A DNA stretch of 64,000 nt, from the NCBI RefSeq assembly GCF_000005505.3, contig NC_016133.3:52293237-52357236 (forward strand). Reading direction: 5' to 3'. Position 1 is the stretch's first letter. The number at the start of each line of letters is the position of its first letter. This document shows positions 37,243 to 49,738 of this stretch, piece after piece. Below the pieces are notes generated by a model. The model worked only from the letters and a program-made list of their open reading frames with translations, searched no databases and was not told the DNA's origin. A program made the position numbers and the translations under genes. This DNA comes from Brachypodium distachyon (Eukaryota > Streptophyta > Magnoliopsida > Poales > Poaceae).

Positions 37243-37989
37243 TCAATCCATGAGGTTCTTGGAATTGGAAATGATGGAAAGCCATGTGAATGGGGAGAAA
37301 AAATGGCAAGAGGGATCACATAGTTAGAAAAATGGACTTTACGAGGATTTTTTGCAAAATATCCCCTCTGTGACAATGGTCAACTGGCCATACATGTAGG
37401 CGTGTAGGTCAGACTTAATGTCCATATGCCCCCCCCCCCTCCACTGATAGAACTTGAATATGCATTTTTCATGTTATTATGACTAACTTCGCATGACCTC
37501 AATACTTTAGTGATATTTATTCTTTTCTTGAGCATCGATCTAGCTTTGTGATTGTGAAAAAATAAATAGATAAAAAGTGTTGAGTCGAACATAAACAATG
37601 AGATCTCATAATGCTCTTCCGAAGTCAACATATCTAGATCCACCATTTGCATCGCATCTGGATGTTTCTACATATTCAGTGATGAAATTGTATAATAGCA
37701 TGCTTACACAAGCAGGGCCATTGGCAACCCAATGAGAGCCCACATCAGAATGTGGAAACCTAAGATCATTGGGCGCAACATGGCCAAGGACACACTTCTT
37801 GCAAGACAAACTATGAAACCACTGCTCAGCAGACCGCAGGTGAATGGACGAGAAAGAATACCAGAAACACAAAAAGATGAGCCGAGAGAACCACTGAATT
37901 CATGGAGTATGCCACGACATCTACAACGAAACAACGGATCACATGACCCATTCTTGCAGACGAAAACACACAAATATAACAAATAAGGT

Positions 37990-38122
37990 AGATTGATGGT
38001 CAGAGGTGAGGAAAACCACTCTATGATTCCTATAAATTGATGACTAGGATTTCTCAATGCCAGATTGATCGTCAGAGGTGAGGAAACCACTCTATGAATC
38101 CTATAAACTAGGATTTCTCAAG
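37990..38122. repeat. two-copy tandem repeat, about 70 bp
   Basis: GATTGATGGTCAGAGGTGAG...CTAGGATTTCTCAATGCC is followed directly by a second copy with small changes. The second copy lacks a few bases between CCTATAAA and CTAGGATTTC. Confidence 0.85.
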
Positions 38123-38313
38123 GCTTGCAGATGTGTGGGATCATATCCTTCTGCAAAGTATGGATAGTGATTGCAAAATTGCAATGGACTTTGAAATGGG
38201 GTTCTTCCGGTGAGGCAATAACATGCGCTGTTTTGTAAGACTGAAGCATAGTGTTAGTGAACGGCGGCCCAAAACAAAGATAACAAAGCTGGATAAGAAA
38301 TTATTATGCCCCA

Positions 38314-39246
38314 TGTCGCACCAGCGGCCCACGGGGTCCCCCTAATGCCGGACGCTTGGGTCGCGGCGACAAAGCTCCCGCAAGGAAAACTTCCCCGAAG
38401 GGGCGAACCCAGGAAGCCTCCCACCCTCGAGACAATAGTCAATGGGATTACAAGAAGACACTCACTGGCAAGACCATTATATTAGAAATTGAGAGCCCTG
38501 GCACCATTGACAGCGTCAAGGCCAAGATCCAGGATAAGAAGGATAACCACCGCAATAGCTACCTGAGAAGTCTCGTCCCAGCAAGGTAACAGCTCGCTGC
38601 CCCCGCAACCGGCCAGGCAACGGTACTGGGGTGCTTCCCGGCTACCGAAGCTTGGGCTTGCAGGTGGGGTCAGAGGAACAGTGAAGACAGCAGAGGCAGT
38701 GCATTTAATGCACCGACATGAGTCACATCGGCAGGTCTAGTCTTGCTCAGCAAGGCTACAACGGCTATCCTACGGTTCATTTTATTTACCACGTACGGTG
38801 GCCTGGGTGTTGCATGAAACCCAACGAGGATCAGGAGTAGAGTAGAACTTGTGGCGTTGACACGCGTGTGGTTAACGTGTCGCGTTGCATGCATCGGCAC
38901 CTGTGGTATCCCCTTGACTATAAAAGGAGAACCAATGGCACCGGTCAAAGGGTTTGAGTACAGTAGAGTTCAGTTCAGCATTCATCCAAGTAGATCAGCC
39001 CTTAGAGGGACAAGTAGCAAAGCCTGGGAACCCCCGGCAACCTACATACACTCAAACTCGTGAATACAACTCAAAGCAGGACATAGGGTGTTACACCTCC
39101 GGGTGGCCCGAACCTGGATAAATCCTCGTGTCCACACTTCGTGTCATTGGTCACGCCGGCGATCGCCGGAACGATCCCCTTCGCTCTCCACCGAACCAAA
39201 AGGAGGGTGTCCAACATCCCCGGTGCCGGAGTTTCAGGCTCCGACA
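38314..39246 (+). mobile_element. solo LTR (Gypsy-like) containing a ubiquitin fragment
   Basis: It begins TGTCGCACC and ends CTCCGACA. The 5-bp direct repeat CCCCA flanks it at 38309-38313 and 39247-39251. A TATA box (TATAAAAG, 38919-38926) lies in the R/U3 position. The 3' third carries GGGTGTTACACCTCC and the CCGGCGATCGCCGG word, which I associate with Triticeae Gypsy LTRs. No internal domain or second LTR is present, so this is a solo LTR of 933 bp. Family assignment is from memory. Confidence 0.8.
38455..38544 (+). pseudogene. polyubiquitin fragment captured in an LTR
   Basis: Thirty codons read [14 protein letters not shown], then [13 protein letters not shown]. They match ubiquitin from residue 6 to about 35 with roughly seven changes (for example T14I, V17I, D21G, N25S). 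There is no methionine start, no K48 region and no C-terminal diglycine, so it cannot make ubiquitin. It lies inside the solo LTR, upstream of its TATA box. Confidence 0.85.
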
Positions 39247-39301
39247 CCCCACCACCACCCTAAAAAAGTAATCAATAGTGTGAACGGATGAAATCAAAAT
39301 T

Positions 39302-41412
39302 CTGCTTTGGAAACCAAATCAACATGAAAATTCATGAGAAAACTTGATGATACATGTGAAATATGAGTAATATAATAGTAACTTCACGGTCTAGATTTTT
39401 TATTCAGATGTATTACAAGAAAGAAAGCAATTAAGTGAAGACACAATTCCTTGGAAACAAGATATTCAGATCTCAAAGCACATTGTGTGGTGGGGATAGC
39501 GCAAGCTTGTACTCGTACAAGCGGTTTTGATTTTCCCATTTGTAATAGCAGTATTTACCAGATCTTTCATCATTTATTATTATTAACGCATGGAATAAAT
39601 TTAGACTTAGTATTAGACATTTGTAAAATAAATAAAAGCAATTCTTGGGGCATTTTTCATTCTAGAGTACATGCTTAAACAAAAGGTTATTGCATCGAGT
39701 TACCACGGCAGATGAATAGATGATTGGTATGTTTTGCAAAAGATGTGGACTTTGCGTTGTTAATCAATACAGTTAGGTTGTTTCCTCAAAGAGAAAGATG
39801 CACACTCGAGTTGCTATAGGACGTAAATACCTCTTTTTTTCTCAAATACATAGGACGTAATAGTACTCGGCAAATCAATGGAAAATTGTACTCCCTCCGT
39901 ACCAAAATAAATGGCGTGGATTTTTATAAAAATTTATACAAATCCAAGTCACTTATTTTGGGATGGTGGAAGTATAATAAGTCGTTTAATGTTTCCATTG
40001 TTTCATATTAGTGTGCATCTGAACCACCATCCATTCCAATTTTTGGTTAGGCGAAATAATCTGAACAGGTCAAAGCGTCCGCTGTGCCGGTCCATATACC
40101 ATATCGAGCTTAAACCATGGCATATTACTTGACTTTCTCAAGTGCTAAGTTAGCTTCGTATTTGTTCTGTAGTTCTATTGGCATACTGTAAGGAGTTTTC
40201 GGCAACAGAAGCTGGCAAATGGTAAGGTTCTTTTTCAGCAGCTTGTGGCATTGCATATTTGCTTTTCATCGATGTAACGGCAAAGCTCTGTACTGCCCTG
40301 TGACTGTCTGTTTCCCGGAGAACTCGGACTTGGTTCCGTAAATCATGAGTACGTCGAGACATGTTGTGGCGGCATCGTGAGTGAACACTACAGCGGCCGC
40401 CGCGTTGTTCACGGGTCGCCTCACGAGGGCCTGTCTGCTTGTCGACAAGAAGGGAAGGAGTGCCGAGAGATTTCGGGTGTGTGCGGTCCAGTACGGGCAG
40501 GGTCGGAAAACAGGGGAAATACGAACAGTGCATCTAGCCAAGCTGCTTGGCATCTATCGGATTTTCCTTCTAAACTGAGGGTAAAAACTGCTGCTTTTTC
40601 TTTGGGTCGATGAGATGACAAAGGCTTTTCCGGCTGCACGCACAAACTGTCAAACTGAGTGGTGGCATGACCCATCGCTTTCGTCATAACACCTCGCGAC
40701 CCCACACAGCGGACAGCAAAGAGCAATGATCCTATGCGCCCGTAGCTATGTGTTGTACAGGAGTAAATCCAGAATATTTCTTTGCACCGCTCCTCACTTC
40801 GTGAGTTCGTGGTCCATCCGCTTACTTTCTTTTTAAGATCACTATTTATGATCATAATTGTAAGTAGGTAGTCCAAGTGATTTAAAGCTACTACACCAAA
40901 CAGCACAGTGCAGTGCAGCATGATTCAATCAGAACATTGACCAACTATTAATTGCAAAATAAATTTCAGTTGGTCCATAGCAATGCCACCGTCACAGAGA
41001 CATTATTGGAAGATAGCTTTCAAAGATTCATATTTGATCCTAGACTTCCTGCTCCCAGAAGCTGTGAACGGCACTACTCAACCCAGCGTTTCTCAGCCCA
41101 CTCGCATACCAGCTTATCCTTACAACAGAAAGAGGCAATATAAAAGTGACGACTAACAAGCCAAAAAGTACACATAGACTCCAAAACGATGGGGCTAAAG
41201 TATTTCCTTCAAGAAATATCTAAAATGCATGGTACCTGGGAATACAGCGGACGGAAGAGGCCGAGTCAATACCCGAACCACCACCATTGCTCTGTGCTAA
41301 GGACCTGTCAAGGAAGATCCTTATCACCTAGCAAAGGATACTTTTTTCCATTGTGCGGTTCGTTCTTGACTCAGACTCAGCGCCGCCGGTCATCCCTAAG
41401 ACAAAATCCATT
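39302..41412. other. intergenic, 3' flank of the HD-Zip IV gene
   Basis: It contains a short MITE at 39891-39972. The frames at 40.15-40.92 kb on both strands are not recognised as genes. The last 0.2-0.3 kb before 41413 is probably 3' UTR of the minus-strand HD-Zip gene. Confidence 0.5.
39891..39972. mobile_element. Stowaway-type MITE, 82 bp
   Basis: The ends are CTCCCTCCGTACCAAAATAA and a diverged complement ending GGTGGAAG, flanked by TA. The arms pair GTGGATTTTTAT with the inner right side. Confidence 0.75.
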
Positions 41413-44400
41413 CTAACAGTCAGGCGTCGTGCACAGCAGCGCCGTCTTGATCTTCTTAATGGTGCAGGAGATAAGATTGTTCACAGTCTCAACCGATTCC
41501 ACGGTGAGTTTGGCTGTGGGCTGGCTGTTCACAAGAATCTGGAATGCTACGGTCAGCAATGAGCCACCAGTCTTCTGCTCGATGCTAGGACCATCAGGCA
41601 GAATGGCGAATCCAGATGGCAGCAGCGCAACGCAGGTGGAGTCTCTACCTTCCATGACAAGCTGCATTGCCGGGATATCCACAGGAGCGTATACAACAAT
41701 CGAGCCCGACGCATCAGTGCACGTTTCCTGAAGGATCAGCATGCTGCTCTGGTTTGCACTCATGGCCTGTAACATATAAATGATGAGAATCACAGCATAT
41801 CAGGTATTTGTAGATTTGCAGTGGCATTTTTGGAAATACGAGAATTTTAGTGGCATTTTTGGAATACGCAAGAATTGCAGTTGTATATATCAAATTAACA
41901 CTATCAAATAATGCACCTCAAAATGCCCAGGACAAAAAGTAATTTATTTTTTGAGCCCCCTGTGATGGAGAAGCACCAATAGTTCATATCAGACAATCAA
42001 ACAATTCGGAATTAATTTAACATTGACACGTTATTTGCCTGCGCTAGTGTTTGGAGGATCGGCAAAACAGTGGGCTTGTTTTTTCTAAAACTGTATTTTG
42101 TTATTACGGAGTCCACTGAAACAAGGACGACACGAGCTGCACACGGGATCCGGACCAGCTTGGGGTCTGGATGGTCACACTTCGTACGCACTACACAGCA
42201 ATGAAAGTTGTCAACCTGACAGCTTTTCAAGCAGATCTGGGTCTGCATCCCAAATTTGGGGTCCCCAGCCTGTACCTTCCTGCAGACCTTGTGTAAAGTG
42301 TGGTGCTAGTCATTCTAGACTTTCTAGTCGGCTTTAGCTTTTGGTCCATGATTACGACCTTTTTTCATCTACCCGAGACTATCAACAGTAGTTGATAGAA
42401 AGTTGCCAGACTTTTGTTTGTGATCTTCTCCTTGTCATTGTCAGTTCACAATATAATACTGATTACTGGATATGGTGTTGAAGTATTATTCTATGTGGAG
42501 AAGGTTATGTCAAGTGTAGAACCCAATTTTTGGGTGATGCACAGGCCATACCCAATTTTTGGGAAAGCATGAGGAACACACAACGACATTGTTGTACGTT
42601 CAATTTCACTCTCGTCATAGTGATGTGCCTTAGCCAAAGAAGCAACAGAACAGAAGCAGGTTAGCAAATACTTACACTGGCTCTTAGGAGGGATACTGAG
42701 TTTCCATTCTGATGCCCCTTGGCGATTCGAGTCATCTCCTGCATGGGTCCTCCATTGCTGAGGATATCCCACTCTGCACGCAGCTGTTCATCACGCAGGA
42801 AGTCGAACAACTTCTCAGGAGCCACGGGCACCCATACTGATGTGGCGGCGCTCAGCACCACCCCAGGTGGCTCCCCAGGCTCACTCACACTCTTTCGTGC
42901 CATGACTCGCACATCCTCACCAATGCTACCTGTTGCACCGTCCAGCTTGCTCCATTCACGAGCAGATGAGGCGCTCACGCCCGCACAGAAATTATCCGTC
43001 ATCCGGCGTGCAAGCTTCAGCATGCTTCGCTTACCCTCTAGTGATATAGCTGGCACCAAATGAAACACATTGTTAATATTATTTTTTAAAATTATTCATG
43101 TATTAAAATAGAAGTTAGAACCTAATCTGATCCAAAAAACAGTTTACTTATAACAGAATAGCAATGTTACAGGATACTCGCAACATCCCTAGGTAGTCTT
43201 ATTTCTAACATAATAAAAATGCTTGGAAAAATGTGTTCTCAACTACGAAAATGCAGCTGGTGCGTGTTATTTGAAATAGAAACAGTAAACTTTACAGGGT
43301 GCACTGGAAAATGGCGAAAAAAGGTCAAGAAATTTCTGTACCCATTGGTTCACTTGCGGCTACTGTAGGAGGTGACATGAGTATGGCCAAGCATTCACAC
43401 TGGCGCTGCAGCGTGGCAAGCCACCGGCTGGCACCAAAGGCGAGACCAGATCGGAGAAGTGGTCGGTAGAACTGGTGTACAGATGCCTCATCGTATTCCG
43501 TATGCTCAACCCATGTGACCTACAGGGTAAATGCATCCGTTAGACATAAATGCACGCCCACATGCAATTGTCTTGAGGTGTAATACACCAACTGCGCTCT
43601 GAGCACATACAGCACAACTGTGGGTACACAGTGCAGAGATAACATTTTCTTTACCTTCTGAACCTATACTTCTGATGGGGTAAAATCGTGAAAATCACAC
43701 ATGGGATGATTGCCTGTTAACCAGTCCCGAGATGTGAAACTACTGGTGTGTAATAGTTGAATACTATGTACCAGGCTTACCATTTTATTATTACTGTCTA
43801 GCGAGACTTGGAAATGATCCATAAGAGATCTAGTAACATGGAAGGGATCCAAAATAGGGAATGGAAACAACTTCAGTAAATAAATGATAGAAAAATTTGC
43901 ATCTTGAGCAAGATAAGATCATATCTCTAGTTTGATACTTCTGCACATGGATTTGCCAACAAATTTTGACATCACTCTGATGCTACAATTTTGCTATGTT
44001 GCCATCTGATTTGGAAAGTCCCAAATGATACAAACAAGATTCCTCAATAAGATCTTACAATGAGTGACCAGTCCATAAAACTTATGTGTAGATCATAGAA
44101 AGCATGTTATTAGTGTTAGTAAAGTGTTAAAAGAATGGCAGAATAAAAAAAAATCCAAAGCTCTTCGACTAGGAATCGTTGCTCCTGAAGTTCTCCAAAT
44201 TCACAGAACTATTCGCTTCAACGAACTGCAAAATAAATTACGTGCAAGAGTTCTCTCACTGTACTCGCAAGAAAGGGGTCATTCCTCACTTCTCACCTTC
44301 AGTTTTAAAACAATGATATGTCCTTCGTCAGTGGAAGATTGAGAACGTCTTAAGATCTGTGCAAATCCCAAGTACGCAAAGAAGGTTTTCTTTACTCAAG

Positions 44401-47025
44401 AAAATGAGCAAGTGGCCCAGATTTTAACATGACAGGAACACATTGATAAAAACGCGGACAATAAGTTACCCAAGGTGCTGCACCCAAAGGGTAGAAGCAT
44501 CTAATACCCTAGAAAAGGTGATCATGTGACAAATAAACATATATAAACATGCTTGGGTAATGGTGTTGGATCCATGGAAATGTTTCATTATTCCCAGATA
44601 ACTTGTTTAACCCATCTCCTCGTTGACCAATTGATAAGTTTATGTGGGTAGTGGGTTCACGACCCTAACTAATCAATTAGGCCTTGACTTGTGAACACTA
44701 TGTTGCATGGGCATCACCAAATCACATCATAAACTAATCAACAAGATTAAACAAAACGCTCTCGAAAACAACGCTGATGTCCCCAAGTTCTGAGAGAAGG
44801 CACAGTGGTAGTGCGGAAGTAGTGGAATTAACAATGTAACAAACATGGTTACTTCTAATGCTTCGGGGTAAACTTTGACCAGTTACTTTGATGTAAGAGT
44901 CCCAGTTCCAAACTACAGCGATAGCTCCATTAGCTTTGAATATGCCAACATTTCTTTGCGCTAATGTGGCAGATAGCCCTAATTTGTAGTCCCAGATATT
45001 ATTTATTATAGAAGGGCAGGCCTAAGAGAATCTGAGTGAGCTATTTGAAACATAAAGTTTGTAACAATGTAACTGGATATTACCTTGCAGAAGCCACTGG
45101 GAGTGTCTTGCATGACACAGCCAGAAGGTAACCTCCTGCACTTCAAATTTGCAGCTGTGGATGTTGTGGCAGAATTTTGATCTCTCATCAATCCATCAAT
45201 AGATACATCCACTACTGCCCAGGCACCTTCAGCCAGCTGCTTGCAAAACCTGAGAAATATAACCTCCCTGATGGGGACCAAAGGTGAGAGCACCTGTAGT
45301 TCAGCCTTCATCTGTTGCAAGAAACACAAGCGAAGTTAACAACTCAGAGGTCACATGTTATACACTCCATGCATGTGATGAACATTGGGGACAATTAGGC
45401 ACTAACCAGCAGCAACGAGCCATTTCTGCTTCCGGCAATGCCGGTAGAAACCTCCTCAAGGATTGTGGCCTTGGCAATCATACATGAGAACATGTCAGAC
45501 CACCGTCTCTGTGAAATGAATGGAGCAATAGCAAAATCAGCATAATGAAACTCTTCAATAAATAGGATCAAACTTATAAAGAGAAAAGGTGGTATGGGTT
45601 CGAACCTCGTCCATAAGGGTCTCTACAAGTGCAACGCTGTTGTCGATGATGACCAGGCCGGACTCCCTAGAGGCCTCAGAAACAAACCCAGCAGGCTTCA
45701 TGCCAATACCTGGCAGGAAGGAGTGATACTCCTCAAAGTTGAGTGTCTCCTTGTTGGGAGAACCAGGCAAGCCAGTAACCCACAAAGGATCGTCCACCTG
45801 TGCCATCTTTATAAGTTCATCCATTGCGCTGATTGCGAGCTCCAAAAACATAGACCTGTCGATGTCCGTGATTGATGCTATAGCAGATCCAGTTGCCCGT
45901 GCGGGTGTAATCACCGTGCCCATCGAGCTTGAGGCACCGCCAGCAAACTCACTCATAGTACCGTGCAGCGTAGGCTGCATAGACCCTATACCACCCATTC
46001 CCCCGACCGCAAGCTCCAATGACGAGTTTGGCAAGTGCATTGACAGGTGTGGCTGCAGCTGGAGTGGTGACATGAGGGATACAGGTTTGCCGAGGAACTT
46101 GGTGGCAAGGGCACAGACTCGGTTGAGTTCATCCTTGAGCCGTGCATTCTCAATGCGTAGGTGCTGCTCCTCTAGGGACACCTCCCCAAGCATCGCAGGG
46201 CTTCCACAGCCACCGCACATTGGGCTGCGCATGGCCTCCCTGATCGTCATGTTCTCAGCGCGCAGCTTGTCATTCTCCTGCTTCAGCAGGGCGTTCTCGT
46301 GCCGCTCCAGTTGCGTCTTGGCACGGAGAGAAACCGTGTCAGTAATTTGCACAAAGCCACCTATATGTACGGGCTGGAAAACTAAATGAAAATGGTACGA
46401 TTCGTCGCAAGCAATTTACCTTCATCTGGGTGCGACGGTTCTGGAACCAGAACTTGACCTGCCGTGCATCTAGGGAAAGCCTCCTGCTGAGCTCGGCGCG
46501 CTGCTTCTCGTCTGGGTGGGGGCACTCCTTGAACAGCCTACACAACGCGGACGAATCCATGCATGAGAGGACAAGAGAAAAAAGGCGGAGAGAGAGAAGG
46601 ATGCGGGCACGGGCTATGAGCAGGGCTTTTACGCTTCTAGCTCTTGGATCTGCTGCGGCGTGTGGCGGTGGTAGCGCTTCTTCCGCTTGCGGGGGTTGCT
46701 GGGCTCGGCGTCGTCGTCGTCGTCTCCGACGCCGGAGATGGCGTCCAGGTGGTCGCTCCCCGACCGGCTGTCATTCTGGGCCTCCGCGTCCCCCGCCATC
46801 GCGCCGTCCGCGAACATCCGCCCGCCGATGCCGCCGGCGTTGTCCTGTTAACACGGGACGAAGAGAACTCGTTCAAGGGCCACGGCAAGCAAAAGCACCC
46901 GGCCGCAACAATCGTCGAACACATACCAGCGCGAGGGAGAGCGCAGGCGAGGACGAGAAGCCGCCGGGGTACGGAAATTGCATGCCGCCGCCGCCGCCGC
47001 CGTCGAAGAGGCCCCCAAAGCTCAT
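41413..47025 (-). CDS. ROC5: HD-Zip class IV (START-homeodomain) transcription factor, ROC5-like
   Basis: Class IV HD-Zip factors act in the nucleus of epidermal (L1) cells; rice ROC5 controls bulliform cells and leaf rolling. Nine exons: 46927-47025, 46633-46844, 46420-46537, 45606-46316, 45407-45508, 45084-45311, 43342-43519, 42676-43049 and 41413-41766. All introns are GT-AG with consistent phases, giving 791 residues. The N-terminus [10 protein letters not shown] and the acidic DDDDDAEP block precede the homeodomain (about 86-143, with WFQNRR at 134-139). The leucine zipper with its C-x2-C loop (MCGGCG) spans about 145-220. START runs about 296-525, and the conserved C-terminal region starts around 550. 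Length and N-terminal wording match rice ROC5 as I remember it, hence the symbol, which denotes orthology by recall. No frameshift or stop was found. A telo-box lies in the 5' leader, and a solo LTR sits 1.36 kb upstream of the ATG. Confidence 0.95.
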
Positions 47026-48377
47026 GCCTCCTTCGCCCTCCCGCAGAAGCAAACCGCGGTGTACACTCGAGCGTGTGCTCCTCCCCTTTCCACCGTCTCT
47101 ATCCTTTATCCCAAAAAGGACCTACGCCTGGATCTGCACGAGCCTTTCCGCACACCTCACAAGCCGAATCGCGGCTGGCGTCTCTGGAAGGAAGGAGGAG
47201 AGGGCGCCTCGTCTCGGCCACCCTCTTTCTATAACTACACAACGAAGATTAGGCTCCTCAAAACCCTAATTCTCCCCGGCGACCGGAGGAATAAATTAAG
47301 GAGGCGAGGGCGAGGCGAGGGAAGAGCATGAGCTGATTAAAGAAAGGCTTATGCACGGGTGGGGAGATGGGAACGGACGGGAGGGTCAAAATGGCAAGAC
47401 GACGAGAGCGCTGCGAGGAGTCCCCGGGTGTGGACGCACGGAAAAGGGTGGGGGAGAAACGCGAGGCGCTGACGCTGATGCAGCTAGCGCAGTCAAACGG
47501 GCGGTGCGGTGCCTGTTTTTTTGTTGGCTTCCGGCGCCCTTTGCTTTACTTTTGGTGCATGGAGCGGCGGAGGAGCCTCCGGGCCGTTTCGTCTGCTCCT
47601 CCACGGCGTCATGCTCCGGGCCGACCGGCGCAGCGGCTTGTTTGCTTCCCGTGCGGGCATGAACCCGTTTCGCTTGGGCTCATTTGTGTTGCGTCAATTT
47701 CTCCCTTGAAAAATGGGTTGCTTGGACTTTTTGCAAAACACAATACTAATTATTTGACCTTAAATTATTGCATTAAACTCGTTTTTAATAATCTTAATAA
47801 ACTTGAAAGTGGTTATCCTCTTAACCCTATCTAAATCAGTTTCGAACCGACACGCGACCGATGCTTGACATCAATTATACGGCAGTACATATGTGTAAGC
47901 AACTTAAGTAAAAAGAACTTGGGAAAATCAATCAAAACAAAAACTATAAATATTAGAAAGAAAAAATAATGATTTTAGGGAAACAAAAAATCGTCTGCGA
48001 CGAGTAAAAAAATATACTTTAAATTTTTCAAAAGCAATTAGTTTTGGAGTTTAGAGTTGAAAATGGACGTATGCAAGAATTTGAGATTCAAAGTGGTATG
48101 TTTTTCCTTTCTCTTAACATGAGATGTGATTTTGAGCAATAGCAAGTTCTCAATATTTGCCACGTCTTTGTTGTTTATTTTTTACGGCTCTATTATGTGA
48201 ACTTATTGATCTGTGACCTTATTGAGCTATGGTGGTGTTTGACTCTCTACAGTGGTTTACGTACAAGAAAATATGAAAACGGAAGGTATTTCTAGAAACC
48301 TCTCTAATAATAATACCTTTCGTTGCCTCTTGCCTTATTTGTTCTAGTGAACCACTCGATGTGTCTATCAAGATGAT
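47026..48377. other. 5' leader and promoter region of the HD-Zip IV gene
   Basis: The first 0.7 kb is GC-rich and its open frames on both strands look like composition effects. From 47.7 kb it is AT-rich. No clear TATA box was found at a suitable distance. No other gene is seen. Confidence 0.5.
47261..47269 (-). promoter_or_regulatory. telo-box in the HD-Zip IV leader
   Basis: AAACCCTAA on the plus strand reads TTAGGGTTT on the gene strand, 236 bp upstream of the ATG. Telo-boxes are common near plant transcription starts. Function here is inferred. Confidence 0.4.
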
Positions 48378-48382
48378 GGTGA

Positions 48383-49738
48383 TGTTGGAGATATGCCCTA
48401 GAGACAATCATGTGATGATGTTATTTCCTATGTATTCACGAGTTATTGTTATTGTCCTTGAACATCATCACTGATATGTATCAATAAATGCGTGATTTGT
48501 TTGTGAGACTATATATTCTATGATGTTGTTCTAATGGTCCTTGGTCATTGAGGTTATGCGGACACATAACCTAGACTAGCAATGTGAATCAGTATGATAA
48601 CTATGTTTCACAAGTCATAGGGCAAGGTGTTGCCGACTGATAGCATGGACTCGACAATGAGATTGTTGAGTCGGACAGACCCGCACTGAGACACAACGAG
48701 ATGATTGTCATTTGTTAGTCTCAAGTACGATGTATATGCCAGTCCTAGACCTGAGGTCATCGCATGAGCTTGGGATGTGAATCGGCCTACTTAGGGGTTG
48801 CCAAACGCTACTCCCTAACTGGGTGGTTATAAAGGTAGCTTTCGGGTTTGCTGAGAAGCATGCTGCGAGTCATAGTTGATCAAGATAGGATTTGCCCCTC
48901 CTGTTCGGAGAGATATCTCTGGGCCCTCTCGAGTGATCAGATTCGGAAAGCATGGCCATGCGACTTGGGTTAAGTGTTAACCCGTTCGGGAATCTGTATC
49001 ACAAGAACGAGAAGAGAGTCAAGCTATCCACAAGGATGACAAGCACTCGCCTTGAGCTCGACACACATATCGTGAGGCAAAAGGAATGTTGCATATGACA
49101 CATTGTATGGTTCGTCAATATACCTTATGGTTCCTCGGGAGTTGGCACGTGCTGCTAGGCGCCACTACCAACTATCGACTTGAGTCGGTGCCAGTGGACG
49201 AGTAAGGTGTTACTCGGACCCGCAGTCCGAGCTCGTAGTCGTGTCCGTCTGACCGTGAACCTGTAGGGTCGCACGCTTAAGGGGATGTGACCGAATTGGA
49301 TAGGATCCAACTCGTATCGGGTTTAGACTCCTAACGGGCCTCAAGTGTTGAAGCCCACCAAGGAGGTCTATATAAGTGGAGGAGACGTACCCGGTTAGGG
49401 TTACACCAATCCAGACGCGAGTTAGACTCGGCCGTCACACCTCCACGCCCAAAGCCTTGCAATCGGATCTAGCAGTCCGCCGCACGGAGTTCCTCCCTGT
49501 ACGTGTGGATACCTCGGAGGCGCTGCACCTGCGGCGCTTGGACGAACTGTTCGTGGGATCGGCGAGGAGGAGCAGGCTGTTTGACTACTCGGCATCGACG
49601 CGCTACATCGACTCTACTTCTGCTACAGGTCTGTGCATCTAGTGGTAATCTCGTGATCCATTATCTACAGCATTGATCCGGGCGGAAGCGGTAGAAATTT
49701 TTATTTTGTGCTAGCGTAGCATACCGCGTTCCCCAACA
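48383..49738 (+). mobile_element. solo LTR, Copia (Angela/BARE-like)
   Basis: It starts TGTTGGAGATATGCCCTAG and ends GTTCCCCAACA. The 5-bp duplication GGTGA flanks it exactly (48378-48382 and 49739-49743). A TATA box CTATATAAG lies at 49368-49376. The start and end wording is that of pooid Angela/BARE-type Copia LTRs as I remember them. Only one LTR is present and there is no internal domain, which points to LTR-LTR recombination. The 88-codon frame at 49376-49642 is LTR sequence, not a gene. Confidence 0.92.

Larger units (their letters stand above)
36446..38172. other. insertion relative to unit A, mostly unclassified
   Basis: This 1.7 kb interrupts the homology with the region upstream of RING copy A. 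It contains the Harbinger MITE at 36834-37242, a poly-C run near 37.43 kb, the 37990-38122 repeat and otherwise unclassified DNA. The minus-strand open frames at 37.7-38.1 kb resemble nothing I know. Confidence 0.55.

Noticed and set aside
45597..45608. GGTTCGAAC, like a tRNA T-loop
   Set aside because: It spans the exon 4 donor of the HD-Zip IV gene; no tRNA arms fold around it. No tRNA gene was found in the window.
46430..47269. 279-codon plus-strand frame
   Set aside because: It is antisense to exons 1-3 of the HD-Zip IV gene, a shadow of GC-rich codons.
49376..49642. 88-codon plus-strand frame
   Set aside because: It is internal to the solo Copia LTR.
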